64,000 nucleotides of DNA from Parietaria judaica (lineage: Eukaryota > Streptophyta > Magnoliopsida > Rosales > Urticaceae): assembly GCA_954871525.1 (NCBI GenBank), contig OX940864.1:20950001-21014000 (forward strand), read 5' to 3'. Position 1 is the stretch's first letter. Each line of letters opens with the position of its first letter. A program made the position numbers and the translations under genes. Below the pieces are notes generated by a model, which was given only the letters and a program-made list of their open reading frames with translations, searched no databases and was not told the DNA's origin. This document shows positions 59,652-64,000 of this stretch, in pieces.

Positions 59652-61134
59652 CAATATAAAAATAAATTATTGCCAGCATAAATAACTTAGTTTAGTTATA
59701 CTTATCGGATTGAACTAAAATTTACGTAAAATCTTGTCTCAAAGTGCGTGTCATTGATTTTCTGCTATTGTGTTATGTGTATTAACTATTAATTAAGCAT
59801 TCGACATTTTATATTATCTATTTGCTTAAAACACATGATGTAAAAAATTAATTTATATTACCAATTTTTATGGTAAAACTTCTCAATGATACAAAAATTT
59901 TGGTGTTAATAATTAAAATTTCTCATTAACTCCTTACCTTGAAGTATCAAAGTGATGATATATGATTTGTCTATGTTTAAATTATTTTTTTAATGAATTT
60001 TTTTTTCTATTTTGACCCATTTTTATCTATAATATCGTAATTATTGTATTGTACCTCATTCCTCATTAAAAAGAGCATAAAACATTAAAACATTAACATA
60101 TTACATGTCGTTACGGTGAAACTTCACAGTAGAAAATAAACGAAAAAAAGTTAATTATTTACTCTAAAACTTTATACTACTAGTGCTAACTACTTAAAAT
60201 TTTTGCCACTTAAAAAAAAGTAAAAATACAAGTCATATTTTTGTTTGTAATATATACTTGCTTTTGTCGTAAATATCTTCATTTCTCGCGTGTAGCCATC
60301 TTTATTTAATCTTTTTCTTAGAAAACTACTTAGAGTATAAAAAAAAAAAAAAAAACACTCAATTTCTATTAATAAATTATGAGTTAAAAATTGAGTAAAT
60401 TAACCATAAGCTGTTTTTTTATTTTATTATTATTATTATCATGTTTTTTGTTTTTAAAATGACGGAATGATTGAGATGAGGTATTTTCTTTATTCTTTGT
60501 TAAATTATCATATATAATTTTTCAAGACAAACTAGTATATAGAAAAACTAAAATAGTATTTTACTATTTTTATTGCATTTGTAGTGGGTATGCACTATGC
60601 ATGGCAAATTGCAATATTGGGTACTATTTATTTATTTTTTGTATTTATCACGTGACAAAATAAAGATTCCAAGACATCTTATACAGATTGATATGATATC
60701 GTCACGCATAGGCATAAACAAAACCAAATAAATAAATAAATAAATAAATAAATAAAAATCACAATAAATTGTCGCTCCTATTAAACTTATAAATATATTT
60801 ATGCACGAGATTCATATTTCAATTTATTTTATGATAAAATAAGTTTAGACATACCATTTTCACATACGGTATACATAAAATATAGGTCTTAAAAGTTTAT
60901 TAGTAAGCATAGACTGCATAATGATTTGAAACTTTTATTGTTGTACGTTGATATAGTCAAAATATAAATAAATGTAAAAGGCTCGCTAATTTTTTTAAAA
61001 TGGAAGATATTGAAGCTACTGAAGATTTTTGACGTGAAAAATACATTAATAGAATGTGAAAAAACCAGTTGTCATTCTAATTATATGTAATTTAGTAAGA
61101 TTTTGAACCTCTGTTTTTTATAAAATAAAATAAT

Positions 61135-61228
<94 letters not shown>

Positions 61229-62170
61229 GGCATCATGGAAACACTAAGGTTACTCCAAATCTGTAATTATAATGTAACAAATTTTGTTTTGAATTTCGCT
61301 CGAACATAAAATGAGAATAATGAATAGTGGAAGTGTGGAACAACATGATTCATTAATCTATATCTATTATTATATTTTTCTGAACCTATAACTTTCAATA
61401 TTTTATATTTTAATCCTATTTATATGGTATAATTTTTATTATTTGTTTATAAATTAATTATTATCAGTAACATTGGTACATTCAATCCAACTTTTTTTTT
61501 TCTTACACAAATGTTATAATATTTATATTTTATTTCTACTTTATTTAGGATATTTAGTTCCAATAATTTGCCGCATTGTTGTGTGGTATTAAAGTCCGTA
61601 GTAATCACATCTTTTTTAACTTCTTGGAATTTTTATTTATTTTTTACTTTTTTTATATGCGATTTTTTTTAGTGTCATGAAATTTGATCTCGTATCTCGA
61701 TGTCAAAATTTAAACGTTCAATCATTAGAGCTATACCTTCTTGACCTGTTTTCGCTTTTTTTTTTCTTCTTCTTTTATCGTTTTTCTTTCTCTCTCGGCC
61801 CATGTTAGTCGAGAGAGGGAGAACAAACGTGTAGTCCCGACTTGTGTTGCTAAAATGTCAACTGATTATGCAATAAATTAGGACTTTTTGAAGCAATCAA
61901 ATGCCATATGTGAAAGCTAAAAGCTCACATAAAAAAAATTGCACTGTTTTTACCTTTTTTATATAATCCGAGACAAAACTTATAATTTCCAAGCATATTT
62001 CATAAAATCTGATTTGTTTTAGCTTAAACTAAGGAATATAAAATCGGAGGGAACACTATAATTTCTTAACAGTTATCTAGTACCGAAAACATATTCATGA
62101 AGTAAATAATTCGGGTCTGATGGTTGTGCAAGCAAAGTCCGTCAAAATGAGAAAACTAGGCCCCTATAAC
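59601..62170. other. Intergenic, AT-rich, microsatellites
   Basis: (AAT)n at 59609-59650, (AAAT)n at 60724-60752 and a long (AAT)n at about 61137-61226. No gene, RNA or transposon end recognised. Confidence 0.6.
61137..61226. repeat. (AAT)n microsatellite
   Basis: About 29 uninterrupted trinucleotide units. Confidence 0.95.
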
Positions 62171-62610
62171 TGCATTGATAGACGAGGTCCGGGCCATTCA
62201 CATGCGACGACGTAAATTTCTATTGTTTAGAAGATTTGTAGTAACAAATTTATTCATTAACAATTAGGTTAATGGAGATAAAAGAATTCAAGTTATTATG
62301 GCATAAAATCAAGTTAAGTCCATTGATAGACGAGGACCGGGCAATTCACATGCAACAACGTAAAATTCTATTTTTTTAGAGGACTCTATAACAACAAATT
62401 TATTCATTACAATTAGGTTAATAGAGATAAAAGTATTCAAGTTATGATGGCATAGAATCGACTTAAGTCCATTGATAGACGAGGACCGGGCCTTTCACAT
62501 GCAACAAAGTGAAATCTATTTTTCAGAGGACTCTGTGGCAACAAATCTATTCATTAACAATTAAATTAATGACGAGGAAAGTATTCAAGTTATATATGGC
62601 GTAGAATCAA
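62171..62610. repeat. Minisatellite, three copies of about 148 bp
   Basis: Units begin near 62171, 62318 and 62469 with ATTGATAGACGAGG and share CACATGCAACAAC, ACAAATTTATTCATTA and GAGATAAAAGTATTCAAGTT. The third is incomplete. No coding frame runs through it. Confidence 0.9.
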
Positions 62611-62936
62611 ATTAAATTTTATAAATTCTGTCTCCAATTAATCTAGTACAACTTGAGTACACATCGTCACACTTTAATATAATTTGGTACTTTTGTCAGT
62701 ATTAACTCTTACTTCAAATGTTATTTTTTTTATTACGATTAAGACAAAAATTAAAAAGAAAATACTCTCTTCATTAGCGGTCGAACATCTGTCAGTGCCC
62801 GATTACCGTTTCATCAGGTAGGGTAGGGCGCAGGATTCCCACACCCGTTGTTGAACCGGCTGGGGCCGCTGGCCCTTTTAAGCTTCTCCAATAGTGTTGG
62901 TCATATGTCAAATTGTTGAAAGAATAGAACACCGTC

Positions 62937-63305
62937 TGTTAGGAATTTTGCCATAATTCCCAATTCAGAAAACGATAAAAGCAATAAAACAAAATTGGTC
63001 GACACCATAATTATAGTGGTTCGCCCCCAGTGTAGGAGGTAAGTCCACTTGCCGCTTGTAAATCTCAATCCACTATCAATCTCTCAATCGGAGTTTTTGG
63101 TTACACCTTCAATCTCGCCTCTCTCAATTTGTGCTACGAAAAGCACTAATGACGGTTACAAATCTTATAAGCGAAAAATAAACCTAGGGCAAATAACCCA
63201 TCTGGTCTACGTCGGGTCTCGGGTCTCGGTTACAAACGATCAGCTTGACTGTTCTGCGTCGGGTCTCGGTAGCGCTTCCGTGTAAATTAGGCTTCACACT
63301 TAACA
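62937..63305 (+). repeat. Solo LTR with 5-bp TSD
   Basis: 369 bp, TGTTAGG...CTTAACA (TGTTA/TAACA inverted ends). TSD CCGTC at 62932-62936 and 63306-63310. Class not certain; left behind by LTR recombination. Strand assumed. Confidence 0.8.
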
Positions 63306-63310
63306 CCGTC

Positions 63311-63626
63311 ACAATCAGAAGGAGCATATTTTTGAAAAGGACATGAATAAAATAACTTATAAGAAAGGAATCAAGAGATAATTAGGAGCAGATCATGTTA
63401 TTTATTCATCTATACATACAACTTTTAAGAGATCTCTCTATACATAAATTTTGTTTCCAACAAACATGGAATGCAAAATCACAAAATTCCAGATATTTAC
63501 ATGTTGACGAAACCTCTCTTAATATATATATGAAACAACAAAAATAATCACAAAAATCCCGGTTCTTTCTTATATGGATACCGACTTTCTTCAAAAATAG
63601 AAGCGGGAAAAATCATAGTTCAGCGC
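63311..63626 (-). other. 3' flank of the DUF632 gene
   Basis: Downstream of the stop of the minus-strand gene; likely 3' untranslated region from 63626 to about 63400. No polyadenylation signal fixed. Confidence 0.5.
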
Positions 63627-64000
63627 CTATTTGATTGAGTAGGATCGTGTACAAACAGACTCGAGTGCCTCCGTAAACAGCGCAGAAAAACTGGTCAGCG
63701 CCTGGAAGACTCCAGGCAAGCCCGTCTGAAGATTGTTCAGCGTCATTGCTCTCGTCACCTCCACCGCCTTGGAATGCCTCATCATCTCGTCCTCCACGCG
63801 TCTCTGACACAATGCGAGTTCAGACTTCTTCTCGGCGAGTGGGTCCCGCGCATCCAGGACCTGTCCGTTTTCGGGCCCGGAGTCCGGCATTCCTATGCCG
63901 ACCATGGAGTACGACTGGTAGAACTTTCTCTCTAAGGTCCTGATCGACGACGCCTTCTTCTCGAGCTCTTTTGAAGCAGAATCGGTACGTTTCTTGATCT
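63627..64000 (-). CDS. DUF630/DUF632 (bZIP-like, NRG2/REL2 type) protein, last exon, partial
   Basis: Reads from the window edge to a stop at 63627-63629, about 124 codons. The C-terminal block of plant DUF632 proteins is clear: [80 protein letters not shown] and [17 protein letters not shown]. Members known to me are the nitrate-signalling NRG2 and rice ROLLED AND ERECT LEAF 2, which act in the nucleus or at the plasma membrane. The rest, including DUF630 and most of DUF632, is outside the window. The frame is intact and looks functional. Confidence 0.88.
   Translation of the reverse strand, partial: IKKRTDSASKELEKKASSIRTLERKFYQSYSMVGIGMPDSGPENGQVLDARDPLAEKKSELALCQRRVEDEMMRHSKAVEVTRAMTLNNLQTGLPGVFQALTSFSALFTEALESVCTRSYSIK

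Noticed and set aside
62171..62610. CRISPR-like array
   Set aside because: Only three units, repeats of about 148 bp without short spacers, in a plant nuclear setting; it is a minisatellite.
1..64000. Integrated pararetrovirus, organelle DNA or bacterial transfer
   Set aside because: No movement protein, coat protein, chloroplast/mitochondrial gene or bacterial gene organisation seen; RT sequences are of Ty3/gypsy Tat type and a Ty1/copia RNase H.

Overview
The window looks like nuclear DNA of a flowering plant, probably a eudicot. It is AT-rich, its genes carry GT-AG introns, and it holds plant-specific families (AP2/ERF, the DUF630/DUF632 family, Tat-lineage Ty3/gypsy elements, SKIP14-like F-box). 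No organelle, bacterial or viral block was seen. It is an accessory, transposon-dominated region with few host genes. All boundaries and target-site duplications (TSDs) below were read by eye; no alignment or database search was run.

Layout. 1-5911: left-truncated Tat-type Ty3/gypsy element on the minus strand, with gag and pol in one frame and three nonsense codons. 5912-11552: AT-rich sequence with a possible solo LTR, a SINE, an Emigrant-like MITE and two Helitron-like 3' ends. 11553-16422: a 4.9-kb hAT element with an almost complete transposase, inserted in a possible host exon. 16712-26594: two inverted copies of a second hAT family flanking a three-copy tandem array. 29676-37605: MITE-rich stretch with a chimeric enoyl-CoA-reductase/coiled-coil gene (minus) and a broken RNase III-like gene (plus) hit by two hAT MITEs. 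38183-41806: a Mutator-like (MULE) element, a Ty1/copia remnant and an ERF gene fragment. 42120-49882: a hAT MITE split by a young non-autonomous LTR retrotransposon carrying an F-box gene fragment, an embedded LTR and an antisense gene. 50062-58321: MULE MITEs, LTR fragments and a truncated LINE. 58724-59374: an intact ERF transcription factor gene (minus). 62171-63305: a minisatellite and a solo LTR. 63627-64000: the 3' end of a DUF632 gene (minus).

Relations between parts. Only the ERF gene and the DUF632 gene look like ordinary intact host genes, the latter cut by the window edge. The enoyl reductase locus encodes only the first part of the enzyme, continued in frame by a coiled-coil tail. 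The non-autonomous element at 42-49 kb shares its primer-binding site and leader with the Tat element at 1-5.9 kb, which suggests that Tat-type proteins move it. Four copies of one hAT MITE family (11972, 29676, 36775, 42120) with 8-bp TSDs show repeated local insertion.
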